DNA from: Microbacterium neungamense
GTDB lineage: Bacteria > Actinomycetota > Actinomycetes > Actinomycetales > Microbacteriaceae
Length of the DNA: 64,000 nt
Direction of reading: 5' to 3'
NCBI RefSeq assembly: GCF_024971095.1
Contig: NZ_CP069717.1
Location: 2,356,001-2,420,000, forward strand
The notes under the pieces are model-generated. The model saw only the letters and a program-made list of their open reading frames with translations, did no database searches and was not told the origin of the DNA. Below, piece after piece: positions 25,243 to 34,679 of this stretch (its first letter is position 1; each line of letters opens with the position of its first letter). The position numbers were made by a program, and so were the translations under genes.

Positions 25243-26235
25243 TCACTTGTCGATGCGGTTCTCGTTCGCGTAGTCGACGATCTTGTCGAGCGCCTCCTTC
25301 GCAGACATCTCACCGCTGATCGCGAGGGCGATCTGCTGGTTGAAGTAGGTCGACATGTCGCCGGTCCACTGGAACGGAGCGGCCTTCGCCTTCGACAGCG
25401 AGTCGAACATCACATCCATGGCCTCCGCCTGCGCCGGCTCGAGGTCGCCTTCGACCGCCGACAGCGCCTCGGCCGGCATGGCCCCGGCGGCGTACGCGTC
25501 GGCGTACTTCTGCATGATCGCCTCGGCCTCGGGGGTGTTGAAGGTGAAGGTCCCGTCCTCGTCCATCACCGGGATGCCCGCCGAGATGAACGTGTCGACA
25601 CCGGGCATCGAGGAGACCAGCTGCACCTTGCCGTTCGAGGCGGTGGCGACCTCCTTGGCGGTGTCGAGCCACTCGTCGGTCGTGGCCGGGAGGTTGTCCT
25701 TCGTGATGCCGTAGGGCTCGAGCGCCGCGAGGTTCCACCACGAGGCGTCGCTGCCGAGGTACCAGGGCAGACCGTAGGTGCCCTCGGTGCCGCTGTAGCT
25801 GCTGTAGGCGGTCCAGCCGCCCTCGTTGTACTGCGACTCGAGCCCGGGGTCGGCCTCGGCCAGGTCGAGCAGCTTCCCGGCCTTCACGAGCGGGAAGGCG
25901 ATGTCCGGCGGCCGGTTCAGCACGTCGGGCAGGGTGTTGGAGTTGGCCTGGCTGAGGATCTTGTCCTGGTAGCCTTCACCGGGCTGGTCGAGCCACTCGA
26001 CGGTGACCTCCGGGTGCTCCTTCTCGAACTCGTCGATGAGGGCCTCGAAGTACGGGGTGAACTTCTCGTTCTTCAGCGACCAGGTCTGGAACTTGATCGT
26101 TCCAGTGAGCTCGCCAGAGGTGTCGATCGGGCCTCCCCCGCCGGCCGCACCGGCCCCGCCTCCGCCGGTGCACGCGCTCAGGGCGAGCGCCGTCGCGCCG
26201 GCGACGCCGACAGCAAGGATCTTTCGGATCTTCAT
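25243..26235 (-). CDS. Extracellular sugar-binding lipoprotein, probably internally deleted
   Basis: Solute-binding protein of a carbohydrate ABC importer (UgpB/MalE class). Signal peptide with lipobox LSAC (cysteine about residue 22), then a Gly-rich linker and a normal first part (IKFQTWSLKNEKFTPYFEAL, GLPWYLGSDASWWNLAAL). At 330 residues it is about 90-100 short of family size: the sequence passes from PAEALS (about 258) straight to a C-terminal AVEGDLEPAQ segment, skipping the usual middle of lobe 2. The deletion keeps the frame, so a protein is still made, but sugar binding is doubtful. With the permeases gone, the importer cannot work. Confidence 0.8.
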   Translation of the reverse strand: MKIRKILAVGVAGATALALSACTGGGGAGAAGGGGPIDTSGELTGTIKFQTWSLKNEKFTPYFEALIDEFEKEHPEVTVEWLDQPGEGYQDKILSQANSNTLPDVLNRPPDIAFPLVKAGKLLDLAEADPGLESQYNEGGWTAYSSYSGTEGTYGLPWYLGSDASWWNLAALEPYGITKDNLPATTDEWLDTAKEVATASNGKVQLVSSMPGVDTFISAGIPVMDEDGTFTFNTPEAEAIMQKYADAYAAGAMPAEALSAVEGDLEPAQAEAMDVMFDSLSKAKAAPFQWTGDMSTYFNQQIALAISGEMSAKEALDKIVDYANENRIDK

Positions 26236-26292
26236 GGACTTCTCCTTCGAAGGGCCCAGGGTCGTTTCGCCTTCGGGCGTGGCGACCGGTTC

Positions 26293-26306
26293 CTAAAACG
26301 CTATAG
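26293..26306. promoter_or_regulatory. Putative LacI-family operator, binding-protein/GH5 gap
   Basis: CTAAAACGCTATAG is a degenerate palindrome with a central CG, the LacI-family hallmark. It shares its half-site CTAAAACG (CGTTTTAG) with the site before the lacI-type gene at 28811-28824. It overlaps a TATAGC -10 on the minus strand, so binding would block the binding-protein gene. Confidence 0.55.
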
Positions 26307-26389
26307 TGGCGTAAGCATGCCATAGCGACGACGCATCGTCCAACCCCGATCTGCCGGGGACGGAGCATCCGATTCAGGAAAGGACCGCC

Positions 26390-27730
26390 ATGTCCGCGCC
26401 ACTCTCGGCCGACGCGCCACTCTCGGCCGACGCGCCGCGCTCGGCCGGCGCGCTGCTGCGCTTCGGCGCGAACTACACGCCGGCTACGCACTGGATGCAC
26501 TCCTGGCTGCACCTCGACCTCGACTCCGTGCGCCGGGACTTCTTCGCCCTCGCCGAGCTGGGTCTCGATCACGTGCGCGTCTTCCCGCTGTGGACCGTGC
26601 TGCAGCCGAACCGCACGCTGATCCGCGAGAAGGCCGTGGCCGACGTCCGCGCGGTCGTCGATGTCGCAGCGGAGTTCGGGCTGGACGCGAGCGTCGATGT
26701 GATCCAGGGCCACCTGTCGAGCTTCGACTTCGTGCCGGCGTGGCTGTACACGTGGCACGACCGGAACATGTTCACGCATCCGGACGCGGTGAGCGGCCAG
26801 GTGGCACTCGTCGAGCGCTTGGGCGCCGCGCTCGCGGACGCCGGCAACTTCCTCGGGTTCACGACCGGCAACGAGACCAACCAGTTCTCGGCGAAGACGC
26901 ATCCGTCGCCGTGGCCGGTGACCGAGGCCGAGGCGTCCGCCTGGATCACCGCCCTGCTCGAAGCCGCCGACCGCACCGCCCCGGGCCTGCCCCACGTGCA
27001 CAGCGAGTACGACGCGGTCTGGTACATGGACGGGCACGGCTTCACGCCGGCGCTCGCGTCGCGCCTCGGCGCGATGACGACCGTGCACTCATGGATCTTC
27101 AACGGCACGGCGCAGCGCTACGGCGGGCGCTCGGTGGCATCAGATCGTCACGCCGAGTACATGATCGAGCTCTCCCGCGCCTTCGCGACCGACCCCGCCC
27201 GGCCGGTCTGGCTGCAGGAGGTGGGCGCCCCGTCGAACTGCCTCACCCCCGAGGAGACCCCCGGTTTCCTGGAGGCGACGGTGCGCTCGGCGGCGCGCAC
27301 AGAGAACCTGTGGGGCGTGACCTGGTGGTGCTCGCACGACGTCAGCCGCGAGCTGGCGGACTTCCCCGAGCTCGAGTACACACTCGGGCTGATCGGCCAG
27401 GACGGCGCCGCCAAGCCGATCGGCCGCCGCTTCGCCGAGCTCATCCCCGCGCTGCGCGAGCGCCGGCCTGCACCGCCCCGCACCCTCGGCATCGTGATCG
27501 AGGTCGACGAGCATGACGTGCCGGTCAGCCGCGGCGCGCTGAGCCCGGGCGGCTCGGTCTTCCAGGCCTGGGTCGACGCGTGCGCCGACGGCGCGGACCC
27601 GGCGTTCGTGACGTCGACCACGGCAGCGGATGCCGCGGCGCTCGCCGCCCGCGGGATCACCGAGCTCGTGCGCCCCGGCATCGGAGAGGCACCGGAGTAC
27701 GCCTCGCAGAACACCGTCGTCGGGCACTGA
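26390..27730 (+). CDS. GH5-family glycoside hydrolase, probable beta-mannosidase
   Basis: 446-residue (beta/alpha)8 hydrolase. The acid/base is in FTTGNETN (N161-E162) and the nucleophile in [10 protein letters not shown] (E277), the clan A arrangement. The start [15 protein letters not shown] and overall length resemble GH5_18 enzymes, which remove the core mannose from N-glycan fragments in bifidobacteria; this assignment is from memory of the family. There is no signal peptide, so it acts in the cytoplasm on imported oligosaccharides. The first 20 residues hold a tandem [14 protein letters not shown] repeat encoded by an 18-base duplication. AGGAAAGG lies before the ATG. Confidence 0.75.
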   Translation: MSAPLSADAPLSADAPRSAGALLRFGANYTPATHWMHSWLHLDLDSVRRDFFALAELGLDHVRVFPLWTVLQPNRTLIREKAVADVRAVVDVAAEFGLDASVDVIQGHLSSFDFVPAWLYTWHDRNMFTHPDAVSGQVALVERLGAALADAGNFLGFTTGNETNQFSAKTHPSPWPVTEAEASAWITALLEAADRTAPGLPHVHSEYDAVWYMDGHGFTPALASRLGAMTTVHSWIFNGTAQRYGGRSVASDRHAEYMIELSRAFATDPARPVWLQEVGAPSNCLTPEETPGFLEATVRSAARTENLWGVTWWCSHDVSRELADFPELEYTLGLIGQDGAAKPIGRRFAELIPALRERRPAPPRTLGIVIEVDEHDVPVSRGALSPGGSVFQAWVDACADGADPAFVTSTTAADAAALAARGITELVRPGIGEAPEYASQNTVVGH

Positions 27731-27756
27731 GCCCGGCCTGGTCCCCCCTGAGCCCC

Positions 27757-27792
27757 CGAGCCCGTCGACGGGTCACCGACCCGGCGGGCTCG
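27757..27792. terminator. Bidirectional terminator between GH5 and lacI-type genes
   Basis: CGAGCCCG (27757-27764) pairs with CGGGCTCG (27785-27792). The right arm overlaps the last codons of the minus-strand regulator gene. It serves the convergent GH5 and regulator genes. Confidence 0.5.
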
Positions 27793-28798
27793 TGCTCTCC
27801 CTGGTCGTGAGCGTCGGCAGCGGACCGAGCCGGTCGGGCAGCTTCTCGCCCGACTCGATCTGCGCGAGCAGGAACTGCGCGGCCTGCTCGCCGAGTGCGA
27901 AGGTGTCGCGCGTGAGGCAGGTGATCGACGGGTGCACGAGCCCGGTCACCACCGAGTCGACGAAGGACGCCAGGGACAGTCCGGTCGGCACCGCGACGTT
28001 CATCTCCTGCGCCACCCGGAGGCCGGCGATCGCCATCACGTCGTTGTCGTAGACGATCGCGGTCGGCCGTTCGCGGCGACTGAGCAGCATCCGCGTGGTG
28101 GCGGTCGCGGCGCTCGGCGAGTAGTCCGTGACGAACGTCTCGCCCGCCACGCCGCGCGCGGCCAGATCGCCGAGGACGCCGGCGCGGATGCGGGTGTGCT
28201 GGAACTCCTCGGGGCCGGAGACGTACGCCACGCTGCGGTGACCGAGCGCGGCCAGGTAATCGAACAGGGCGTGCGCGGCCTGGCCGTCGTCGAGCCATAT
28301 CGCCGCCGGCTCCCCGGCATCCGACGCATGGCTGCCGATGACCACGGCCGGCAGACCGAGCTCGTCGAGCAGGGCGAAGCGGGGGTCGTCATCGCGCGGG
28401 TCGATCACGATCACGCCGTCGACCTGATGGGCGTTGCGCCAGCGGCGATAGGTGGCCATCTCCTCGTCGATGGACGAGACGAGGACGAGCTGCATGGCGA
28501 TCCGCTGGGCGGCGAGCGCCGACTGGACGCCGGCGATCAGGTCGGTGAAGAACGCCTCGGTGCCGAGCGTGCGCGCCGGCCGGTTCACGGCGAAGCCGAC
28601 GACCCCGGCACGCGAGCCGACGAGCGCTCGGGCCGCCGAGCTCGGCTGCCACTGGTGCTCCTCGGCGATCTCCAGGATGCGCCGGCGGGTCTGCTCGCTC
28701 ACGCCGGGGCGGCCGTTGAGCGCGAACGACACCGCCCCGGGGGAGACCCCGGCGAGGCGCGCGATGTCGGCGATGGTGACGCGCTTCGTCCGTGACAT
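27773..28798 (-). CDS. LacI-family transcriptional regulator
   Basis: 341 residues: LacI helix-turn-helix VTIADIARLAGVSPGAVSFA (7-26) with hinge helix QPSSAARAL, then a periplasmic-binding-like sugar domain (VVGFAVNRPARTLG, DGVIVIDPRDD, AIVYDNDVMAIAGLRVAQE). It presumably senses a mannoside or N-glycan fragment and represses the flanking genes. TACGGT (28805-28810) is 6 bases before its ATG, and a CG-centred palindrome lies directly upstream, so it probably represses itself. It lies between the GH5 and GH38 genes. Confidence 0.93.
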   Translation of the reverse strand: MSRTKRVTIADIARLAGVSPGAVSFALNGRPGVSEQTRRRILEIAEEHQWQPSSAARALVGSRAGVVGFAVNRPARTLGTEAFFTDLIAGVQSALAAQRIAMQLVLVSSIDEEMATYRRWRNAHQVDGVIVIDPRDDDPRFALLDELGLPAVVIGSHASDAGEPAAIWLDDGQAAHALFDYLAALGHRSVAYVSGPEEFQHTRIRAGVLGDLAARGVAGETFVTDYSPSAATATTRMLLSRRERPTAIVYDNDVMAIAGLRVAQEMNVAVPTGLSLASFVDSVVTGLVHPSITCLTRDTFALGEQAAQFLLAQIESGEKLPDRLGPLPTLTTRESTSPPGR

Positions 28799-28804
28799 AG
28801 ACTC

Positions 28805-28824
28805 ACCGTACTAGACCGTTTTAG
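28805..28824. promoter_or_regulatory. LacI-type operator and regulator promoter
   Basis: CTAGACCGTTTTAG (28811-28824) is the partner of the site at 26293, with a central CG. It abuts the minus-strand -10 TACGGT (28805-28810) of the regulator gene and lies about 65 bases before the GH38 start, so it could control both. Confidence 0.6.
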
Positions 28825-28887
28825 TCGCCGCGATGGGGATCGCCCGCGCGGGTATCCCCCATTCTCACACCGCCAGAGGAGCACACT

Positions 28888-31800
28888 GTGCACGAAGAGA
28901 CCTCGCTCACCGTCGGCCGCGTGAACCGCGTGCTCGTCGAGCGCGTCCGCCCCGCCATCCACTCGGCGCGGATCCCCTTCGAGATCGCGGCGCGCGCCCT
29001 GCCCGGCGAGCCGATCGCACCGGCCGAGGGTCTCGCCCTGGACTTCGAGCCGTTCACCGCCGGAAGCCTGTGGGGTCCGGCCTGGGGCACGACGTGGTTC
29101 CGTCTGCGCGGCGAGATCCCCGCCGCATGGGCGGGCCGTCGCGTCGAGGCGCTGATCGACCTGGGCTTCGACGTGAACATGACCGGATTCCAGTGCGAGG
29201 GCCTCGTCTACCGCCCCGACGGCACCCCGGTGAAGAGCATCAACCCGCGCAACCAGTGGCTGACCGTCACGGAGCAGGCCGCCGGCGGAGAGGCCGTCGA
29301 GTACTACCTGGAGGGCGCGTCCAACCCGGTGCTGCTCGACTACCACCCCTTCCTGCCGACGCAGGAGGGCGACATCCTCACCTCCTCCCCCGAGCCGCTG
29401 TACCGGGTCCGCCACATGGACCTCGCGGTGTTCGAGCCGGAGGTGTTCGAGCTCTCCCTCGACCTCGACGTGCTCCTCGAACTGCAGGCCGAGCTGCCGG
29501 AGACCTCGCCGCGGCGGATGCGGATCCTGCAGGCCCTGGATGACGCGCTCGACGTGCTCGATCTCCAGCGGATCCCCGAGACGGCATCCGCTGCCCGCGC
29601 GAGGCTCGCGGACGTGCTGTCCTCCCCGGCGGAGGCGAGCGCGCACCGCATCGCCGCGATCGGTCACGCCCACATCGACTCGGCCTGGCTGTGGCCGGTG
29701 CGCGAGACCATCCGCAAGGTCGCACGCACGACGTCCTCGATGACGACGCTGATCGAGGAGCAGCCGGAGTTCCTCTACGGCATGTCCAGCGCCCAGCAGT
29801 ACGCGTGGATCAAGGAGCACCGCCCCGAGGTCTACGAGCGCATCAAGGACGCCGTGGCCGCCGGCCGCTTCCTGCCGCTGGGTGGCATGTGGGTCGAGTC
29901 CGACACCGTCATGCCGACCGGCGAGTCGCTGGTGCGTCAGTTCTCCTACGGGCAGCGCTTCTTCGAGCGCGAGTTCGGCGTGCGCTGCAAGGGCGTCTGG
30001 CTGCCCGACAGCTTCGGGTACTCGCCGGCGCTACCGCAGCTGATGCGCCGGGCCGGCTTCGAGTGGTTCTTCACGCAGAAGATCTCCTGGAACCAGCGCA
30101 ACGTGTTCCCGCATCACACCTTCCTGTGGGAGGGCATCGACGGCTCGCGCATGTTCACGCACTTCCCGCCGATGGACACCTACAACTCCCAGCTCGCCGG
30201 CTCGGAGGTGGCGAAGGCGTCGCGACAGTTCAAGGAGAACCGCGTCGCGACCATGTCGCTGGCGCCGGTCGGCTGGGGCGACGGCGGCGGCGGGACGACG
30301 CGCGAGATGACCGGCCGCGCCGCCCGTCTGGCGGACCTCGAGGGGTCGGCGAAGGTGGAGTGGAAGCATCCGGACGCCTTCTTCGCCGACGCCCGCGCCG
30401 AGCTGACCGATCCCGCCGTGTGGGTGGGCGAGCTGTACCTCGAGCTGCACCGCGGCACCCTCACCAGCCAGCACGGCACCAAGGCGCTGCACCGCCGCGC
30501 CGAGCACGCGCTCATCGAGGCCGAGCTGTGGGCGACGACCGCATGCGTGCGACTCGGCACCGGGTACCCGTACGAGGAGCTCGACCGGCTGTGGCAGCTC
30601 GTGCTGCTGCACGAGTTCCACGACATCCTCCCCGGCACGTCGATCGCGTGGGTGCATCGTGAGGCCGTCGAGGTGCTCGGCAAGGTCGTGGCGGATGCCC
30701 GGCAGCTGGCATCCGACGCCCGGCATGTCCTGGCCGGCGACGGCGACCTCGAGCTCGTCTTCTCCCCCACCGACGGCGGTGCGTCTGCCCGCACCCCGGT
30801 CGTCGCCTCCCCGGTCATCGAGCGAGGCGCGGAGCGCCGAGACGACTCGGCCGACAACGCCGTGACCCTCACAGAGGAGTCCGGCGGCTTCCGCCTGGAG
30901 AACGAGCTGGTCAGCATCCTCGTCGACGGCTCCGGGCTCATCGTCTCGGCGGCCGACCGCACGACCGGCCGCGAGGCCATCCCCGCCGGGAACCCGGCGA
31001 ACCTGTTCCAGCTGCACCAGGACTTCCCGAACATGTGGGACGCGTGGGACATCGACCGGTACTACCGCAACCGCGTCGAGGACCTCCGTGAGGCGGAATC
31101 CGTCACGGCATCCGTCGAGGACGGCGTCGCGACCGTCGTCGTCCGCCGGGCCTTCTCTGCGTCCTCGCTGGTGCAGACGATCACGCTCGAGCCGGGTGCG
31201 CGCACCGTGCTGCTGCGCACCGAGATCGACTGGAACGAGGCCGAGAAGCTGCTCAAGCTCGCCTTCCCGCTCGACATCTTCGCCCGCGAGACCCTGGCGG
31301 AGACGCAGTTCGGCTACCAGCGCCGCGTCACGCACGTGAACACGAGCTGGGAGGCCGCGAAGTTCGAGACCTCGATGCACCGCTTCGTGCTCGTCGAGGA
31401 GGACGGCTTCGGCGTCGCCCTCGTGAACGACTCGATCTACGGCTACGACACCTCACGCGACGCCGACGGGGACGAGGTCACCACGACCGTGCGCCTGTCG
31501 CTGCTGCGCGCGCCGCGCTTCCCCGATCCGGAGACCGATCACGGACGGCACGAGATCACCGTGGGCCTCGTCGTGGGGGCGGATGCCGCGATCGCGACCG
31601 CCGAGGGGCGCCGGCTCAACGCCCCGGCGACCGTCGTCCGCGGCGCGGCGGAGGTCGCCCCGCTCGTGCGCGTCGAGGGCGAGGGCATCGTCGTCTCGGC
31701 GGTGAAGCTGGCCGACGACCGCTCCGGCGACGTGATCGTGCGGGTGTACGAGGCGCTCGGCCGCCGGGCCACGGGCACGCTCATCGCCGACTTCGCGCAC

Positions 31801-31911
31801 TCCGGCATCCGCGAGGTGTCGCTGATCGAGGACGAGCTGGAGAACCCGCGCCAGGGCGGCGAGCTGTCCCTGCGCCCCTTCGAGGTCCGCACGCTCCGCA
31901 TCGCGCGCTGA
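28888..31911 (+). CDS. GH38 alpha-mannosidase
   Basis: Zinc-dependent exo-alpha-mannosidase of 1007 residues, the usual size of bacterial GH38. The zinc site is in IGHAHIDSAWLW (H260, D264) and the nucleophile in VWLPDSFGYSP (D374). An N-terminal beta domain (1-250), the catalytic barrel, a helical bundle and C-terminal beta domains follow in family order. No signal peptide, so cytoplasmic: it trims alpha-mannose from imported mannosides or N-glycans. GTG start with AGAGGAG upstream, and a LacI-type operator in front. Confidence 0.93.
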   Translation: MHEETSLTVGRVNRVLVERVRPAIHSARIPFEIAARALPGEPIAPAEGLALDFEPFTAGSLWGPAWGTTWFRLRGEIPAAWAGRRVEALIDLGFDVNMTGFQCEGLVYRPDGTPVKSINPRNQWLTVTEQAAGGEAVEYYLEGASNPVLLDYHPFLPTQEGDILTSSPEPLYRVRHMDLAVFEPEVFELSLDLDVLLELQAELPETSPRRMRILQALDDALDVLDLQRIPETASAARARLADVLSSPAEASAHRIAAIGHAHIDSAWLWPVRETIRKVARTTSSMTTLIEEQPEFLYGMSSAQQYAWIKEHRPEVYERIKDAVAAGRFLPLGGMWVESDTVMPTGESLVRQFSYGQRFFEREFGVRCKGVWLPDSFGYSPALPQLMRRAGFEWFFTQKISWNQRNVFPHHTFLWEGIDGSRMFTHFPPMDTYNSQLAGSEVAKASRQFKENRVATMSLAPVGWGDGGGGTTREMTGRAARLADLEGSAKVEWKHPDAFFADARAELTDPAVWVGELYLELHRGTLTSQHGTKALHRRAEHALIEAELWATTACVRLGTGYPYEELDRLWQLVLLHEFHDILPGTSIAWVHREAVEVLGKVVADARQLASDARHVLAGDGDLELVFSPTDGGASARTPVVASPVIERGAERRDDSADNAVTLTEESGGFRLENELVSILVDGSGLIVSAADRTTGREAIPAGNPANLFQLHQDFPNMWDAWDIDRYYRNRVEDLREAESVTASVEDGVATVVVRRAFSASSLVQTITLEPGARTVLLRTEIDWNEAEKLLKLAFPLDIFARETLAETQFGYQRRVTHVNTSWEAAKFETSMHRFVLVEEDGFGVALVNDSIYGYDTSRDADGDEVTTTVRLSLLRAPRFPDPETDHGRHEITVGLVVGADAAIATAEGRRLNAPATVVRGAAEVAPLVRVEGEGIVVSAVKLADDRSGDVIVRVYEALGRRATGTLIADFAHSGIREVSLIEDELENPRQGGELSLRPFEVRTLRIAR

Positions 31912-31942
31912 CCGCGTCTCCGACCGCGCCGGCGCGGCGGGC

Positions 31943-32755
31943 TCACCCGTAGCGCGTCACGATCTCCTCGGTGAGCGCCGGCCAGATCCGCTTGTGCGCC
32001 TCGCCGAAGGGCACGCCCGACAGGAAGGCGGCGGCGAGGTCGCGGGACCGGTCGATGAAGAGGAAGCTGCCCTGGGCGCCGAAGTGACCGGCGGTCTGCG
32101 GCGGCAGCGCGTCGCTCAGCCAGTGCGGCGTCTTGGCGCCCTTCAGCTCGAAGCCGAGACCCCACTGGTTGTCGGCGTACGTGCCGTAGCCGGGGACGAG
32201 CCCGCGCAGCCCCTCCCGCGAGACGGTCAGCGCCAGGTCGCGCAGCGCCGCGGGGATCAGCCGGGGGCGGAGCACCTCGCGGCCGAAGATGAGCAGGTCG
32301 CCGATCGAGGAGCGCGCGCCCGCGGACGGCCGGCCCGTGACATCCGTCTCCGTCATCCCGAGCGGCCCGGTCACCTCGCGGGCCATCCACTCGGCGAAGG
32401 GCATGCCGACGGCCTCGGCGACGTGTGCGGCGAGCAGGTCGAACCCGGCGTTGGAGTAGATGCGGCGCTCGCCCGGCGGGCGCTCCGGCTGGTCGCCCTC
32501 GAACGGCAGGCCGCTGGTGTGGTCGAGCAGGTGCAGCACCGTCGAGCCCTCCGGGCCGGCGGGGTCCTCGAAGTCCAGCAGCCCGTGCTCGACCGCGACG
32601 AGCACCCCCCACGCGGTGAGCGGCTTGGTCACGGACGCGAGGGGAAGCACGGCGTGCGGGTCGCCCTGCACCGCGAGCGTCTCCTCGGGGCCGGTGACCC
32701 CGACCAGGGCCGGATGCGGGAACCCGGCGGTCGCGGCGAAGGTCGTCGTCTCCAC
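31943..32755 (-). CDS. Serine hydrolase, class C beta-lactamase family
   Basis: 270-residue member of the beta-lactamase/D-aminopeptidase-like hydrolases. The motifs are intact: SVTK in LPLASVTKPLTAW (about residues 40-52), YSN in RIYSNAGFDLLA and an HFG-type third motif in GHFGAQGSF. It is short for the family and lacks a signal peptide, so it is probably a cytoplasmic esterase or peptidase. The GTG at 32755 lies 17 bases after the glyS stop with CGGAGG about 10 bases upstream, so it may be read through from glyS. The long frame upstream is a shadow of glyS. Confidence 0.8.
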   Translation of the reverse strand: METTTFAATAGFPHPALVGVTGPEETLAVQGDPHAVLPLASVTKPLTAWGVLVAVEHGLLDFEDPAGPEGSTVLHLLDHTSGLPFEGDQPERPPGERRIYSNAGFDLLAAHVAEAVGMPFAEWMAREVTGPLGMTETDVTGRPSAGARSSIGDLLIFGREVLRPRLIPAALRDLALTVSREGLRGLVPGYGTYADNQWGLGFELKGAKTPHWLSDALPPQTAGHFGAQGSFLFIDRSRDLAAAFLSGVPFGEAHKRIWPALTEEIVTRYG

Positions 32756-32772
32756 GGTGGACCGGCCTCCGG

Positions 32773-34158
32773 TCAGGCGCCGCGCAGACGCTCGCCGAGG
32801 TAGGCCTGCAGCCCCTCCAGCGGGATGCGCTCCTGCGCCATGCTGTCGCGATCGCGCACGGTGACGGCGTCGTCCTCGAGGGAGTCGAAGTCGACCGTGA
32901 CGCAGAACGGCGTGCCGATCTCGTCCTGGCGGCGGTAGCGGCGGCCGATCGCGCCGGCGTCGTCGAAGTCGACGGTCCACTGCCCGCGGAGCCGGTCGGC
33001 GACCGACCGGGCGAGCGGCGAGAGCTTCTCGTTGCGCGACAGCGGCAGCACCGCGACCTTCACCGGGGCCAGACGCGGGTCGAGCTTGAGCACCGTGCGG
33101 GTGTCGGTGCCGCCCTTGGCGTTCGGCACCTCCTCCTCGCGGTATGCGTCCACGAGGAACGCCATCATCGAGCGGGTGAGACCGAAGGACGGCTCGATCA
33201 CGTACGGGGTGTACCGCTCGCCGGATGCCTGGTCGAAGTAGGTCAGGCTCTGGCCGGACGCCTCGCTGTGGCTGGACAGGTCGAAGTCGGTGCGGTTCGC
33301 GATGCCCATCAGCTCGCCCCACTCCTTGCCGGGGAAGCCGAAGCGGTACTCGACGTCGATGGTGCCCGCCGAGTAGTGGGCGCGCTCGTCCTCGGGGACG
33401 TCGAAGCGGCGCATGTTGTCGGGGTCGATGCCGAGGTCGACGAACCAGTTCCAGCACTCCTCGACCCAGTGCTCGAACCACTGCGGCGCCTCCGCCGGCG
33501 GGGTGAAGTACTCGATCTCCATCTGCTCGAACTCGCGGGTGCGGAAGATGAAGTTGCCGGGGGTGATCTCGTTGCGGAACGCCTTGCCGACCTGGCCGAT
33601 GCCGAACGGCGGCTTCTTGCGGCTGGCGGTGAGCACGTTCGTGAAGTTCACGAAGATGCCCTGCGCGGTCTCGGGCCGCATGTAGTGCAGACCGGACTCG
33701 TCGTCGACGACGCCGAGGTAGGTCTTGACCAGACCCGAGAACGCCTTCGGCTCGGTCCACTGTCCCTTGGTGCCGCAGTTCGGGCACGGCACGTCGGCCA
33801 GCCCGTTCTCCGCCTTGCGGTTCTTGCGGGACTCGAAGTCGTCGAGCAGGTTGTCGGCGCGGAAGCGCTTGTGGCAGCTGAGGCACTCCACCAGCGGGTC
33901 GGTGAAGGTGGCGACGTGGCCGGATGCCTCCCACACGCGCTTGGGCAGGATGATGCTCGAGTCGAGACCCACCATGTCGCCGCGCCCGCGGACGAACGTC
34001 TGCCACCACTGCCGGCGGATGTTCTCCTTCAGCTCGGTGCCGAGGGGGCCGTAGTCCCAGGCCGAGCGGGAACCGCCGTAGATCTCACCCGCTTGGAACA
34101 CGAACCCGCGGTGGCGGGCGAGGCTGATGACCTTGTCAAGACGGGACTGTTCGGCCAC
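32773..34158 (-). CDS. glyS: Glycine--tRNA ligase (homodimeric class II type)
   Basis: Charges tRNA-Gly. 461 residues, the normal size for the alpha2-type enzyme. It opens with [20 protein letters not shown]; class II motif 1 (YGPLG...NIRRQWW), motif 2 ([20 protein letters not shown]) and motif 3 ([10 protein letters not shown]) are present, as are zinc-finger-like pairs CLSC and CPNC (about 100-140). GTG at 34158 is chosen for GGAG 6 bases upstream and family length; an ATG at 34209 would add 17 residues and lies close to a TAGGAT -10. Confidence 0.96.
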   Translation of the reverse strand: MAEQSRLDKVISLARHRGFVFQAGEIYGGSRSAWDYGPLGTELKENIRRQWWQTFVRGRGDMVGLDSSIILPKRVWEASGHVATFTDPLVECLSCHKRFRADNLLDDFESRKNRKAENGLADVPCPNCGTKGQWTEPKAFSGLVKTYLGVVDDESGLHYMRPETAQGIFVNFTNVLTASRKKPPFGIGQVGKAFRNEITPGNFIFRTREFEQMEIEYFTPPAEAPQWFEHWVEECWNWFVDLGIDPDNMRRFDVPEDERAHYSAGTIDVEYRFGFPGKEWGELMGIANRTDFDLSSHSEASGQSLTYFDQASGERYTPYVIEPSFGLTRSMMAFLVDAYREEEVPNAKGGTDTRTVLKLDPRLAPVKVAVLPLSRNEKLSPLARSVADRLRGQWTVDFDDAGAIGRRYRRQDEIGTPFCVTVDFDSLEDDAVTVRDRDSMAQERIPLEGLQAYLGERLRGA

Positions 34159-34259
34159 GGTGGCTCCAATGGTCGGATGCTGCGGGGAGACGCCCGTGAT
34201 GACGGACATCCCCATCCTATCCGCGCCCGGAGCCGGTCGCCGGTGGCAGGCTGGGGGGC

Positions 34260-34676
34260 ATGGAACAGCGTGTGAGCTTCATCACCCTGGCGGTGGCCGA
34301 TGTCGCCCGCAGCCGGGCGTTCTACGTCGACGGCCTCGGCTGGCAGCCGATCTTCGAGGCAGACGACGTGCTGATGCTGCCGGTCGCGGACCGCATGATC
34401 CTGTCACTGTGGAGCGTCGACGGGTTCGCGGCCGAGATCGGCGAAGCACCGGCATCCGGCCTCGCCCCGGTCACCCTCGCGCACAACCTCGCCACCGACG
34501 CCGAGGTGGACGCGGTGCTCGCCGAGGCCGAGGCGCTCGGCGCCCGCGTCTGGCCGGCCGAGCGGCGCCAGTGGGGCGGATACTCCGGCTACTTCGCCGA
34601 TCCCGACGGCTTCCGCTGGGAGATCGCGGTCAACCCGGGCGAGACGGGGGCGTTCGTGCTCCCCCCGGCGGGCTGA
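34260..34676 (+). CDS. VOC-family (glyoxalase-like) protein
   Basis: 138 residues with one vicinal-oxygen-chelate fold: [20 protein letters not shown] at the start, then [17 protein letters not shown], and [20 protein letters not shown] at the end. The metal histidine/glutamate pattern is only partly clear, so an enzymatic role is unproven; similar proteins act in dioxygenation, antibiotic resistance or have no known role. CAGGCT lies 7 bases before the ATG, giving a leaderless start. Confidence 0.85.
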   Translation: MEQRVSFITLAVADVARSRAFYVDGLGWQPIFEADDVLMLPVADRMILSLWSVDGFAAEIGEAPASGLAPVTLAHNLATDAEVDAVLAEAEALGARVWPAERRQWGGYSGYFADPDGFRWEIAVNPGETGAFVLPPAG

Positions 34677-34679
34677 GCG

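Noticed and set aside
28888..31911. Long antisense frame within the GH38 gene (449 codons)
   Set aside because: Composition is His/Arg/Gly/Val-rich without a domain, and the sense strand has catalytic residues in place.
31911..31945. CCGCGCCGGCGCGG palindrome after the GH38 gene as a terminator
   Set aside because: It has no loop and is a chance product of CG-rich DNA; too weak to call.
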